Assembly: GCF_017168335.1 (NCBI RefSeq)
Contig: NZ_JABFAU010000015.1
Span: 76,075-140,074, forward strand
Direction of reading: 5' to 3'
Source of the DNA: Rhodococcus sp. KRD162
Lineage (GTDB): Bacteria > Actinomycetota > Actinomycetes > Mycobacteriales > Mycobacteriaceae
Length of the DNA: 64,000 nucleotides
A program made the position numbers and the translations under genes. Every line of letters starts with the position of its first letter. The stretch's first letter is position 1. The notes under the pieces were generated by a model. That model was not told where the DNA came from. It did no database searches and saw only the letters and a list, made by a program, of their open reading frames with translations. Positions 49,121-57,988 of this stretch are shown piece by piece.

Positions 49121-49947
49121 GTCGAGACCGCGATCGACAGTGGATTCTGTTCGCGCTCCTCGGCATGCCACTCGATGCGGCCGTTCTCCGAACGCAGGTC
49201 GAGTCGAACGGTGCGGGGCCGCATCGCCTTACCGCGGGCGCACACCGACAATCGGACGCCGCGGAGCCTGCCGCGCCCCAGCTCCCGGCCCGTCCCGAGT
49301 CCGTCGTATCCGTGCACCGATGCGTCCAGTCGCAGTTCTGCCCCGTCCCAGTGGCCATCGGTCACCAGCAGCGTCGAACCCTTGCTGCGCGCCCTGGCCA
49401 CCACTGCCCTGGCCCGCGTGGGCGATACCGACAGACCACCGAGACCGAGGACGACGAGGTCGACACCGTCGAGCAGGATTGCCGCCACTTCCACCGGGTC
49501 GGGGCCCGGATCGGGAATCAGGGCCAGCTTGCTCAACTGCGCGCCCATCTCCACCGCGGCCAGAATCCCGAACCGAGGCTGCCCGACAACGGCAACATGA
49601 CCACCCGCACCGGTCACCGCGGCCACCAAACCGATGAGAAGCGAGCCGGCACCGGACACCGAGGCCACCGTTCCCCGTACCAGTCCGCCGTGCGGCAGCA
49701 CCTCGATCAGCGCGGACGGCACCGGAAGAACCGGCCGCTGACGGACCGCACTCTCCGACGCTGTCGACGGCTCGGAATCGTCGAGTTCGGAGCGCGCGGG
49801 GGCGGCGTCGGAATTGTCGATGCGAACCGACGCTGTTTCACCGCGGGAGGGCACAGCGGCCATCCGACTACGCAGCAACGCCACGCGCTCCGGGAGCGAC
49901 AACCCGTCGAGCGCATCCGGCGTGACAGAAGCTCCCGATACAGTCAT
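49117..49947 (-). CDS. imuA': ImuA' mutasome accessory protein
   Basis: A 276-residue RecA/SulA-like protein ([30 protein letters not shown], then [13 protein letters not shown]) that partners ImuB and DnaE2 in damage-induced mutagenesis. An Ala/Ser/Glu-rich linker follows the N-terminal helix. AGGGGAG precedes the ATG at 49947. Overlaps imuB by 4 bases. A LexA box lies about 70 bases upstream. Confidence 0.9.
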   Translation of the reverse strand: MTVSGASVTPDALDGLSLPERVALLRSRMAAVPSRGETASVRIDNSDAAPARSELDDSEPSTASESAVRQRPVLPVPSALIEVLPHGGLVRGTVASVSGAGSLLIGLVAAVTGAGGHVAVVGQPRFGILAAVEMGAQLSKLALIPDPGPDPVEVAAILLDGVDLVVLGLGGLSVSPTRARAVVARARSKGSTLLVTDGHWDGAELRLDASVHGYDGLGTGRELGRGRLRGVRLSVCARGKAMRPRTVRLDLRSENGRIEWHAEEREQNPLSIAVST

Positions 49948-50019
49948 GTCACTCCCCTTCGCGATGCGAGAAAATCGAGCCGAAACATCGGTGTTCGTCG
50001 AACGCGGGAAGTGGCGTAT

Positions 50020-50035
50020 TCGAACACAGTTTCGA
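50020..50035. promoter_or_regulatory. LexA (SOS) box upstream of imuA'
   Basis: TCGAACACAGTTTCGA is one base off the palindromic consensus TCGAAC-N4-GTTCGA (T for G at position 11). It lies 73 bases upstream of imuA' and 113 before the divergent protein kinase gene. Confidence 0.75.
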
Positions 50036-50147
50036 TCTGCATCCAGTAAAGCTGCTCGGACGGCACCTCGTCAAGGCAGTGACGAAGCCCCTGGTGAAGG
50101 CTTCCGCTCAGCGGCCACGGGCACACCCGGTCATCGTCCACTAACCT

Positions 50148-51377
50148 GTGGACGTGACCGATCAGCAGCGTGTTCGACGGGGTGTCGGGCCCGACTATCT
50201 CCTGGCCGGCAGGTACCGCCTTGCCGGCAAGCTCGGCGGCGGCGGAATGGGTGCAGTATGGCTCGCCACCGACACACTTCTGCACCGCGAGGTGGCGGTC
50301 AAGCAGGTCACGTCCACTATCGAGCTGAGCCAACAGCAGGCCGTCGAGGTCCGCAACCGGGCGATGCGAGAGGGACGCATCGCAGCTCGCCTCTCCAGCC
50401 CACACACCATCGCGATGCACGACGTCGCCCTCGTCGACGGTGAGCCGTGGTTGATCATGGAATACCTGCCCTCGCGCAGTCTCGCGCAGGCACTCGGCAC
50501 CACCGATTCACTACCTCCGTTCGAGATCGCCCAGATCGGGGCGCAGATCGCCGACGCGCTGACCGAGGCGCACGAGGCAGGAATTGTGCACCGCGACATC
50601 AAGCCGGGCAATATCCTGATCGCCGATCGCGGTAAAGATCTGGGCATCGTCAAGATCAGCGATTTCGGTATCTCCCGTGCCAAGGGAGACGTCGAAGAAT
50701 CCGACGACAGCGTCATCACCGGGACGCCCGCATATTTCGCACCCGAGGTAGCCCGCGGACAAGATCCAACCGCAGCCAGCGACGTGTTCTCCCTCGGCGC
50801 AGCGCTGTACACCGCCATGGAAGGCAAACCGCCGTTCGACATCGATCACGATTCGATCGCACTGCTGCACCGAGTTGCCAAGGGGCAGATCATCGCTCCC
50901 ACCCGCAGCGGAGATCTGACCGGCCCGCTGCTGCACATGCTGGAGCCAGATCCTGCTCGGCGTCCCACCATGGCGCAGGCCCGCGACGAGATCATTCTTG
51001 CCGCGATCAGCAAACGCGGCACCATAGCTCAGCTGCGCGGTGTGCCACTGACGTCGGCGGACGGAGTTGTTCCCGCCTGGGCCAGGCGATCGACACCGGT
51101 ATCCGAATCTCGCCGTCCGTCGCGAGAATTCGGCAGCACCCTCGCTGGTCTACCCGCAGTACAACCCGGTGAGAGCCCGGCGAATCCGGTTCCGTCGACC
51201 TACTCGCCACCACCGTTCGATCTGCCCAAGAAGAAGAAGAATCCGATCGACGACGTCCTGATGCGGATCGAAGATGCCGTCGGTGACCGCACGTCGATTC
51301 CGTCGACCGCAATCCTCGCGGCACTCGTCCTCGTCGTCGTCATCGTTCTGATTCTGCTGATCGCCCTGCTGCTGTAA
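50148..51377 (+). CDS. Ser/Thr protein kinase (PknB-type, no PASTA)
   Basis: A 409-residue kinase with Gly-loop GGGGMGAVWLA at 31-40, Lys52 in EVAVKQV, HRDIKPGN at 148-155 and DFG at 172-174. After the kinase domain comes a Pro/Ser-rich juxtamembrane stretch (to about 360) and one membrane helix, with only a few residues outside, so there is no sensor domain. GTG start at 50148 (or 50154). Confidence 0.93.
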   Translation: MDVTDQQRVRRGVGPDYLLAGRYRLAGKLGGGGMGAVWLATDTLLHREVAVKQVTSTIELSQQQAVEVRNRAMREGRIAARLSSPHTIAMHDVALVDGEPWLIMEYLPSRSLAQALGTTDSLPPFEIAQIGAQIADALTEAHEAGIVHRDIKPGNILIADRGKDLGIVKISDFGISRAKGDVEESDDSVITGTPAYFAPEVARGQDPTAASDVFSLGAALYTAMEGKPPFDIDHDSIALLHRVAKGQIIAPTRSGDLTGPLLHMLEPDPARRPTMAQARDEIILAAISKRGTIAQLRGVPLTSADGVVPAWARRSTPVSESRRPSREFGSTLAGLPAVQPGESPANPVPSTYSPPPFDLPKKKKNPIDDVLMRIEDAVGDRTSIPSTAILAALVLVVVIVLILLIALLL

Positions 51378-51385
51378 CCGAGCCC

Positions 51386-51506
51386 TCAGCGTGCCTCGTG
51401 CACGATGATTGCGATCTGAACCCTGTTGCTGCACTCCAGTTTCGCGAGGATTCGTGAGACATGGGTCTTCACGGTCGCCACACTCATGTACAGGTCCGCA
51501 CCGATC
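51386..51506 (-). pseudogene. C-terminal remnant of a NarL/LuxR-type response regulator
   Basis: This short frame encodes ADLYMSVATVKTHVSRIL then AKLECSNRVQIAIIVHEAR and a stop, i.e. the recognition helix and tail of a LuxR-type DNA-binding domain. Upstream the match ends abruptly at CGWIGAD where NxEIxxxL would be expected, and no receiver domain follows. It lies between the kinase and the MerR/clamp gene. Confidence 0.75.
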
Positions 51507-51529
51507 CACCCACAGCAATCATCTTCCGA

Positions 51530-52534
51530 TCAACCGCGTACAGGCATCACCAGTGTCGTCAGCGCCCCGTCGACCGCGGAGCGCACCAGCATCGGCTGAT
51601 CCGGTGCAGCGATATCGAACATCAGGTCCGGCCCCACCGCCGATGCCACGGCGGCGTGCAGAACGGCTGCATCGAAGAACACCGTCATCTCCGTCCCGGT
51701 CACCCGTGCGGGGACGGGAACGCCATCGACCGTCAGGCCGTGCGGGCCTGCCTCGATCCGAAGAGTGCCACCCAGCGGGACGAGATCTCGATGCAGCACG
51801 ACCCTCGTCGCGGTCGGAGCCAGCCCGTCCATGATCACCTGCCAGTCGGGGAAATCGCCGTCGACGAGATCCACCTCGGCCCGAACTCCGTCGGAGTCGA
51901 TCACCATCGCGTCGTCGGTTGCTTTCAGCACGAGGGTGCCGGTTGCGGTCACCGTCCCGAGCGAGCCGACTGTTGCGATTCGAGACCAGGAGCCGCCGGC
52001 CGAGCTCTGCGCCACCAGGCTGTGGGTGGACAGTCGATACCGATCCGTCGCGGTGAGAGTGACGCTGGTGCCGTCGACCTCGATCAGTACCCCGCGCAGC
52101 ACCGGAAAGTCCTCGCTCGTCCCGGCGGCCGAGGACACCTGCCGCACCGCCGATGCGAACTCGGCTGCCGATACCGATGCTGTGCAGTATTTTTCGTCGA
52201 ACAACCGTCGGATCACCACTGCGGACTCGGCGGCCGCGCGCGCGTGCGCGGCCAGGTCCTCGACGTGTCGATCCACGATCTCGACCGCCGCAGCTGCGTC
52301 GCCGTCGAGAGCAGCGGCCACCTTGTCCAGTGGCATGCCGATCTCGCGCAGTTGTCGAATGATGTTGGCGCGCTTCGATTGCGCTCGGGTGTAGTAGCGA
52401 TAGCCGGACTTGGCATCGATTGACGTCGGGACGAGCAACCCACAGTCGTCGTAGAAGCGCAGGGCACTGGGGGTCAGCCCACTCGCGCGGGCGAACACAC
52501 CGATGGTCACGAACTCTTCGTCCGAATCAGTCAT
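51530..52534 (-). CDS. MerR regulator fused to a DNA polymerase III beta-clamp-like region
   Basis: A 334-residue protein. Residues 10-78 are a MerR helix-turn-helix (IGVFARASGLTPSALRFYDDCGLL, then YRYYTRAQ), residues 85-113 a coiled coil, and residues 121-334 look like the second and third domains of the sliding clamp DnaN: TATDRYRL at 161-168, DGDFPDW at 225-231 and the C-terminal TLVMPVR at 327-333, all clamp hallmarks. The DnaN first domain is replaced by the MerR part. AGGATTTGACC precedes ATG 52534. Function unknown; it could be a clamp-like ligand or DNA-binding regulator. Not a normal clamp because it cannot form the usual six-domain ring on its own. Confidence 0.78.
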   Translation of the reverse strand: MTDSDEEFVTIGVFARASGLTPSALRFYDDCGLLVPTSIDAKSGYRYYTRAQSKRANIIRQLREIGMPLDKVAAALDGDAAAAVEIVDRHVEDLAAHARAAAESAVVIRRLFDEKYCTASVSAAEFASAVRQVSSAAGTSEDFPVLRGVLIEVDGTSVTLTATDRYRLSTHSLVAQSSAGGSWSRIATVGSLGTVTATGTLVLKATDDAMVIDSDGVRAEVDLVDGDFPDWQVIMDGLAPTATRVVLHRDLVPLGGTLRIEAGPHGLTVDGVPVPARVTGTEMTVFFDAAVLHAAVASAVGPDLMFDIAAPDQPMLVRSAVDGALTTLVMPVRG

Positions 52535-52586
52535 GGTCAAATCCTGAGGCTTCGGGTTGGTCGAAGGTCAAGCGCGACCCGGATGC

Positions 52587-53234
52587 CTAGTCGATTCGAC
52601 GCTTGTGCGCCCAGCGCGTCAACGCGTTCCTGTTGGACTGCTGAGTCTTTCGAAGCACATTCGATGCATGTGTCTCGACGGTCTTGACGGAGATGAACAG
52701 ATCCTCGGCGATCTCGCGATAGGTGTATCCGCGGGCCAGCAACCGCAGCACCTCGAGTTCCCGGGGCGTCAACGAATCCAGCTCCGGATCCAGCGGTGGC
52801 TCCGGGACAGCACTGCGGCCAGTGAACGAATCGAGTACGAACCCGGCCAGGCGAGGGCTGAACACGGCATCTCCCCCGGCGACGCGTCGAACACCGTCGG
52901 CCAGTTCCGCACCCGAAATCGTCTTGGTGACATAGCCTCTGGCTCCGGCGCGGATGACGGCGATGACGTCCTCGGCCGCGTCGGACACACTCAGCGCGAG
53001 ACACACCGGCCCCTCGGCAATCCTGTTCAGCACGGCCACGCCGCCGCCGTCGGGCATGTGCACATCGAGCAGCACCACATCGGGCTTGGTCGTGTCGATC
53101 CCCGAGACCGCTTCGGCGACGCCTCCGGCTTCTCCGACTACGTCGATGTCTGCTTCGCGGCCGAGTTCGGCTCGCACGCCGGAACGGAACACCGCGTGAT
53201 CGTCGACCAGGAAAACACGAAAGGGGTCGGTCAC
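52587..53234 (-). CDS. LuxR/NarL-type response regulator (EsrR-like)
   Basis: A 215-residue regulator: receiver domain with Asp57 (LLDVHMPDGG) and Lys in VTKTISG, then the LuxR helix-turn-helix (LTPRELEVLRLLARGYTYREIAEDL, VKTVETHASNVLRK). GTG at 53234 overlaps the kinase stop (GTGA), so they are co-translated. Together with the PspC kinase and the divergent PspC membrane gene it resembles EsrISR of C. glutamicum, where the locus also lies by guaA. Confidence 0.9.
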   Translation of the reverse strand: MTDPFRVFLVDDHAVFRSGVRAELGREADIDVVGEAGGVAEAVSGIDTTKPDVVLLDVHMPDGGGVAVLNRIAEGPVCLALSVSDAAEDVIAVIRAGARGYVTKTISGAELADGVRRVAGGDAVFSPRLAGFVLDSFTGRSAVPEPPLDPELDSLTPRELEVLRLLARGYTYREIAEDLFISVKTVETHASNVLRKTQQSNRNALTRWAHKRRID

Positions 53235-54607
53235 GTCGGCTGCTCCTGCTGGTTGGTCTCGGACGATTCGGTGGTGACGTTGTTTCCGGTGCGGGGCATG
53301 AAGATGCGAACTTCGGTTCCCTTGCCGACGGTAGACCGTACCTGCACTGTGCCGCCGCGGCGTTCGATGCGTCCCCGGATCGACTTGGTCAGTCCCTGCC
53401 GATCCTCCGGTATCTCGGATTCGTCGAATCCGGTTCCTCTGTCGCGGACGAAGATGCTGACCTGTTCGGCTTCGGTTTCGGCGAACAGATCGATATTGGT
53501 CTCACCGGAGTGCTTGGCGGCGTTGACCAGCGCCTCACGTGTGGCTCCCAGAAGCGCGGTGAAACTCTCCCGGGACAAACCGGATCCGACGTCGTCGGGC
53601 AGCAGGTGCACGTCACCGACGGTGATGGGCCGGACGGTCACACCGTGCTGGTCTTCGACCTCACCGGAGATGGTCTTGAGGGCGTCGGCCAGGCTGGAGT
53701 TGTCGGTGTCGCCGCCGTCGAACAGCCACTTGCGGAGTTCGCGCTCCTGCCCGCGGGCGAGCCGCATCACCTCTTGTGGCCGATCGGACTGCTTCTGGAT
53801 CAAGGCCAGCGTCTGCAACACCGAATCATGCAGGTGCGAGGCGATTTCTTCGCGCTCGTCGTTGCGGATGCGCGCAGCGCGCTCGGCACCGAGCGCCCGC
53901 CACATGCGCAACCAGATGGGTACCGTCAACAAGCCGACGCCGACGAGCGTGACCACCACCGCCAGCAGCGACGAACGCAGCGCGGCCAGGTCGACGCGGG
54001 CAAGGACCACCACTCCCAACCCGAGGACGATCAGCGTTGCTCCGCCGACGACCCTGGCCCAGCTCAGCACCGTCGGTCGCTCGGGCAGCCCCAGCGCCGA
54101 ACGCGGTCCGTCGGAATCGAACTCGCGCCACACCAGGGCCGCGCCGACGACCACGACGAGCACGGGCACGATGACCGACGCGGCGGTGCCGCTGAGCAGC
54201 CAGGCAAGCCCCACGGCCAGACCGAGTCCGATGGCGGCCAACCCGAACGCCCGTTGGCGTTCGGCGGCGCTCGGGTGCGCCGTGTCGTCCCCGGCGGGGG
54301 TGAACATCCAGATCAGGCCGTAGGCGGCGATTCCGGCGCCGGCCGACGCTGCGAGCAGCGCGAAGGCCACTCGTACCTTGAACACGTCGACGCCGAGGTG
54401 GTCGGCGAGTCCGCCTGCGACGCCGCCGACGATACGTCCGCCGCCGCGGCGCAGGAAGGGGGCAGGAGCGGAGCCTGCCGAAGCGACCGAAGTAACAGGA
54501 GCGGAGCCTGCCGAAGCGACCGAAGTAACAGGAGTTGCCGACGCGTCGCCGGCTGTGTGTGGTGTGGTGCTGGCGGCGTCAACGGGTGGATTGTCGACAG
54601 GGTGCAC
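53231..54607 (-). CDS. PspC-domain sensor histidine kinase (EsrS-like)
   Basis: A 458-residue HisKA_3-type kinase. An Ala/Thr-rich N-tail with a tandem 11-residue repeat (27-48) precedes a PspC domain (about 50-105), then four more membrane helices (to about 232), the DesK-like H-box with His260 (SHLHDSVLQTLAL) and an ATPase domain (GATREALVNAAKHS, DRGTGFD). Combination of PspC and DesK-like kinase is found in actinobacterial envelope-stress systems. Start GTG 54607 is uncertain. Confidence 0.88.
   Translation of the reverse strand: MHPVDNPPVDAASTTPHTAGDASATPVTSVASAGSAPVTSVASAGSAPAPFLRRGGGRIVGGVAGGLADHLGVDVFKVRVAFALLAASAGAGIAAYGLIWMFTPAGDDTAHPSAAERQRAFGLAAIGLGLAVGLAWLLSGTAASVIVPVLVVVVGAALVWREFDSDGPRSALGLPERPTVLSWARVVGGATLIVLGLGVVVLARVDLAALRSSLLAVVVTLVGVGLLTVPIWLRMWRALGAERAARIRNDEREEIASHLHDSVLQTLALIQKQSDRPQEVMRLARGQERELRKWLFDGGDTDNSSLADALKTISGEVEDQHGVTVRPITVGDVHLLPDDVGSGLSRESFTALLGATREALVNAAKHSGETNIDLFAETEAEQVSIFVRDRGTGFDESEIPEDRQGLTKSIRGRIERRGGTVQVRSTVGKGTEVRIFMPRTGNNVTTESSETNQQEQPT
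54463..54528 (-). repeat. 33-base tandem repeat in the kinase N-terminus
   Basis: Two identical in-frame 33-base units (54463-54495, 54496-54528) encode VTSVASAGSAP twice. A partial third unit of six bases follows. Confidence 0.92.
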
Positions 54608-54744
54608 GCCTTCGATCCTGGCACGGCGGGGGTGGGTGTCGCATCAGGGTTCGCCCTGATGTTCGCTGTCTTGGTCGAGTTCGGGGGTGAACATCAGGGG
54701 TATCCCTGATGTGTTTCTCGATGCGGGCCACCACGATGGTTGTC

Positions 54745-56109
54745 ATGAGCAACGTGACCGTCTCGGATCAACTACAGCAGATGTGGCGCACCCGCCCGCA
54801 CCGCTTGCCGCAACGCGGGCATGTGGCGGGTGTCGCGGCCGGTATCGGCTATCGCTATGACGTCGACCCTGTTCTGATTCGGGTCGCCTTCGTCGTGTCC
54901 ACCTTGTTCGGCGGTAGCGGCATCGTGCTGTATCTGGCGGCGTGGCTGGTGCTCAGCCGTGCCGGTGATACAGCGTCGGGTGCGGAGTCGTTGGTGGGGC
55001 GCGGCACCAGTTCCGATTCGACGACCAAGTTGGTGGTTGTGGCGGTGGCGTTGGTGATCGCGTTGTCGACGATCGGCCCGGTTGGCGTCGGTCTCGGCGG
55101 GTCGGGATTGATCAGTTTGGTGGCGATGTTCGGCGGACTGTGGTTGCTTCATCAGCGTTGTCCGGAGCCGCCGCCGTACATGCGGGCGGCAGAGTTCTCC
55201 GGTAACCGTTCTGCGCCGACGCCGTTCGGCCCGCACTCCACCTCGGCGGAGCAGTGGACGGCCGCGCAGTATCGGCCGCCGCAGTTTCAACACGAGCGCT
55301 ATACCCCGTACACGACCCTGCCGAAGAGCTATGTGCCCTCGCCGAAGACCCCCGAGGAGCCCGCTACCGGGGACTCGGCTGACGCGCACACGGTGAATCT
55401 GAACAAGACACCGGAGTCCGTCGAGACACCCTCTGTCACGCCCCCTTCGTGGGATCCGCTCGGTGTGGCACCGTTCGCCTGGGATCTTCCCGAGCCTGCC
55501 GGCAGCTCGCTGCCCGCGAAAGTCGCACGCAAGCGCCGGTCACGTTGGACGGCAAGCTTTCTCGGTTTGGCTCTGCTCGCGGCTGCCGTCACAGCGGCGG
55601 TCGGAGCGGCAAGCGGCGGAGACTGGGCGACGCCAGGCCGGGTCGGCGCTGTCTCTTTGGCGGTGATCGCGGTCGGTCTGGTGCTCGGCGCGTTTCTGCG
55701 CAAGGGTTACGGACTGTTGGTGGTCGCCGCGCCCTTGGCCGGGTTCGTCCTTCTGGCATCGGCGATCGGGCCGACGGATCTGGAGAACAGAACCTCGGGA
55801 ACTCAACGGGTGGCCCCGCTCACCGTTGCCGATCTCGATACCTCGTACAGAGTCGGAGCCGGTGAGCTCGATCTCGACCTCACGGGCCTCGATCTCACCG
55901 AAAGCCGCCGCGTCGAGATAGATGTGATGTTCGGTCAGGCCGTGGTGACGGTACCGGATTCGATGAACGTGAACGTGGAGTGCGAGGCGGCGTTGGGTAC
56001 CTGCCCCACGGACACGCGGTTCGGTCCGGGAGCCGGCACCGATGCTCCGGTATTGACGGTCGTAGGAGATCTGGCACTCGGCGAGCTGAAAGTGGAGCCC
56101 CAGAGATGA
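54745..56109 (+). CDS. PspC-domain membrane protein with LiaF-like C-terminus (EsrI-like)
   Basis: A 454-residue protein: N-terminal PspC domain (about 20-70: LPQRGHVAGVAAGIGYRYDVDPVLIRVAFV), a membrane helix pair, a Pro/Thr-rich cytoplasmic region, four more hydrophobic segments (about 275-345), and a C-terminal globular domain (about 370-450) resembling the LiaF/DUF2154 cell-wall-active-antibiotic-response fold (LDLDLTGLDLTES). In C. glutamicum EsrI is the inhibitory membrane protein of the EsrISR system. Divergent from the kinase gene. Confidence 0.82.
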   Translation: MSNVTVSDQLQQMWRTRPHRLPQRGHVAGVAAGIGYRYDVDPVLIRVAFVVSTLFGGSGIVLYLAAWLVLSRAGDTASGAESLVGRGTSSDSTTKLVVVAVALVIALSTIGPVGVGLGGSGLISLVAMFGGLWLLHQRCPEPPPYMRAAEFSGNRSAPTPFGPHSTSAEQWTAAQYRPPQFQHERYTPYTTLPKSYVPSPKTPEEPATGDSADAHTVNLNKTPESVETPSVTPPSWDPLGVAPFAWDLPEPAGSSLPAKVARKRRSRWTASFLGLALLAAAVTAAVGAASGGDWATPGRVGAVSLAVIAVGLVLGAFLRKGYGLLVVAAPLAGFVLLASAIGPTDLENRTSGTQRVAPLTVADLDTSYRVGAGELDLDLTGLDLTESRRVEIDVMFGQAVVTVPDSMNVNVECEAALGTCPTDTRFGPGAGTDAPVLTVVGDLALGELKVEPQR

Positions 56110-56366
56110 AGAAGAACAAGTTCGACGGTATCGGCCACGACTACGGTGACAGCGACTCCGACACCGAGGAACGCAACGCGAGCAGACGCGGCCCGTCGGC
56201 GCTGCTGCTTCTCGCCGGCCTGGCCGCCCTGGTCGTCTCGATTGCGGCCCTCGTCGGTCAGGACGCCGTCACGGCGCTGGGCAACGTGCAGTTTCGTTGG
56301 CTGTTCGTGATCGTCGCGGTCGTCGTCGGAGTCGTGCTGCTACTGGGCCCCAGCAGAAAGAACTGA
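56106..56366 (+). CDS. small membrane protein in the EsrISR-like locus
   Basis: An 86-residue protein with an acidic N-terminus and two hydrophobic helices (about 31-50 and 64-82). Its ATG overlaps the stop of the PspC gene (ATGA), so it is coupled with it. No family recognised; a small membrane protein also accompanies EsrI in C. glutamicum (recollection). Confidence 0.75.
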   Translation: MKKNKFDGIGHDYGDSDSDTEERNASRRGPSALLLLAGLAALVVSIAALVGQDAVTALGNVQFRWLFVIVAVVVGVVLLLGPSRKN

Positions 56367-56371
56367 CCGCG

Positions 56372-57958
56372 TCACTCCCACTCGATGGTGCCCGGCGGCT
56401 TGCTCGTCACGTCGAGAACGACTCGGTTGACCTCCGGAACCTCGTTGGTCACCCGAGTCGAGATCGTTTCCAGCACGTCGTACGGCAGTCGGGTCCAGTC
56501 CGCGGTCATCGCGTCCTCGCTCGACACCGGACGCAGCACGATCGGGTGGCCGTAGGTGCGTCCGTCGCCCTGTACCCCGACGCTGCGTACATCGGCCAGC
56601 AGCACCACGGGGCACTGCCAGATCTGCTGATCCAGCCCGGCGACCGTGAGTTCTTCTCGGACGATGGAATCGGCGTGACGCAGCGTGTTCAGACGATCGC
56701 GGGTGATCTCTCCGACGATGCGAATTGCGAGCCCGGGGCCGGGGAACGGCTGCCGTCCGACGATCTCCTCGGGCAGTCCGAGTTCGCGGCCGACCGCCCG
56801 CACCTCGTCCTTGAACAGGGCGCGCAGCGGCTCGACCAAGGCGAACTGCAGATCGTCCGGAAGGCCTCCGACGTTGTGGTGACTCTTGATGTTCGCGGTA
56901 CCCGATCCGCCACCGGACTCGACGACATCCGGGTACAACGTGCCCTGCACCAGGAACTCGACGGCATCGCCGTGCTCGGCATTCTCGCCGAGCACCTCGG
57001 ACACGGCACCTTCGAAGCTCCGGATGAACTCACGGCCGATGATCTTGCGCTTCTCCTCGGGATCGGACACACCCTCGAGTGCTCCGAGGAAGGTGTCGAC
57101 GGCATCGACGGTGACGAGCTTTGCTCCGGTCGCGGCGACGAAGTCCTGCTGCACCTGCTCACGTTCGCCTGCACGCAACAATCCGTGATCGACGAACACA
57201 CAGGTCAACCGATCTCCGATCGCCCGCTGCACCAGTGCCGCGGCGACGGCGGAGTCGACACCCCCGGACAGACCGCAGATGGCCTTTCCTGTAGGTCCGA
57301 CCTGCTCCTGCACCGCGTCGACCAAGGCGTCGGCGATGTTGGCGGCAGTCCAATCGGGGGCGATACCTGCCGTCTCGTGCAGGAACCGGCTGAGCACTTG
57401 CTGTCCGTGCGGCGAGTGCAGAACCTCGGGGTGGTACTGCACTCCGGCCATGCGCTTGCCCTCGTTCTCGAAGGCTGCAACCGGCGCACCGGCACTGGTG
57501 GCGGTGACGCTGAAGCCCTCGGGAGCGGCGGTGACGGCATCGCCGTGACTCATCCATACCGGCTGCGTCGTAGGCAGACCGTCGTGCAGCCGACCGCCGT
57601 CGACGCTGAGCTGGGTACGGCCGTACTCACGCGTTCCGGTGTGCTCGACGGTTCCGCCGAGGGCCTGGGCCATGGCCTGGAACCCGTAGCAGATGCCGAA
57701 CACCGGGATGCCGAGGTCGAGGAGCGCCGAATCGAGCTCGGGAGCACCCTCGGCGTAGACGCTGGAGGGCCCACCCGAGAGCACCAGCGCAACCGGATCC
57801 TTGGCCGCGATCTCTTCTGCGGTCGCGGTATGCGATATCACCTCGGAGTAGACGTTGGCCTCGCGCACTCGGCGAGCGATCAACTGCGCGTACTGGGCTC
57901 CGAAATCTACAACGAGAACCGGGCGTGCGTGTGCGGGATCGTGTATCGAGTCGGTCAC
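56372..57958 (-). CDS. guaA: GMP synthase (glutamine-hydrolysing)
   Basis: A 528-residue enzyme making GMP from XMP, ATP and glutamine. Class I glutaminase domain with Cys90 (GICYGFQ), His176 and Glu178 (YHPEV); ATP pyrophosphatase P-loop SGGVDS at 231-236; dimerisation domain at the C-terminus ending PPGTIEWE. Intact. Convergent with the PspC locus. Confidence 0.97.
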   Translation of the reverse strand: MTDSIHDPAHARPVLVVDFGAQYAQLIARRVREANVYSEVISHTATAEEIAAKDPVALVLSGGPSSVYAEGAPELDSALLDLGIPVFGICYGFQAMAQALGGTVEHTGTREYGRTQLSVDGGRLHDGLPTTQPVWMSHGDAVTAAPEGFSVTATSAGAPVAAFENEGKRMAGVQYHPEVLHSPHGQQVLSRFLHETAGIAPDWTAANIADALVDAVQEQVGPTGKAICGLSGGVDSAVAAALVQRAIGDRLTCVFVDHGLLRAGEREQVQQDFVAATGAKLVTVDAVDTFLGALEGVSDPEEKRKIIGREFIRSFEGAVSEVLGENAEHGDAVEFLVQGTLYPDVVESGGGSGTANIKSHHNVGGLPDDLQFALVEPLRALFKDEVRAVGRELGLPEEIVGRQPFPGPGLAIRIVGEITRDRLNTLRHADSIVREELTVAGLDQQIWQCPVVLLADVRSVGVQGDGRTYGHPIVLRPVSSEDAMTADWTRLPYDVLETISTRVTNEVPEVNRVVLDVTSKPPGTIEWE

Positions 57959-57988
57959 CGGGTCAGTCTAGTGGGACTGCTCCACCAC

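Noticed and set aside
53510-54709. 399-residue open frame antisense to the PspC kinase
   Set aside because: Shadow; low-complexity repeat of the kinase's own repeat region.
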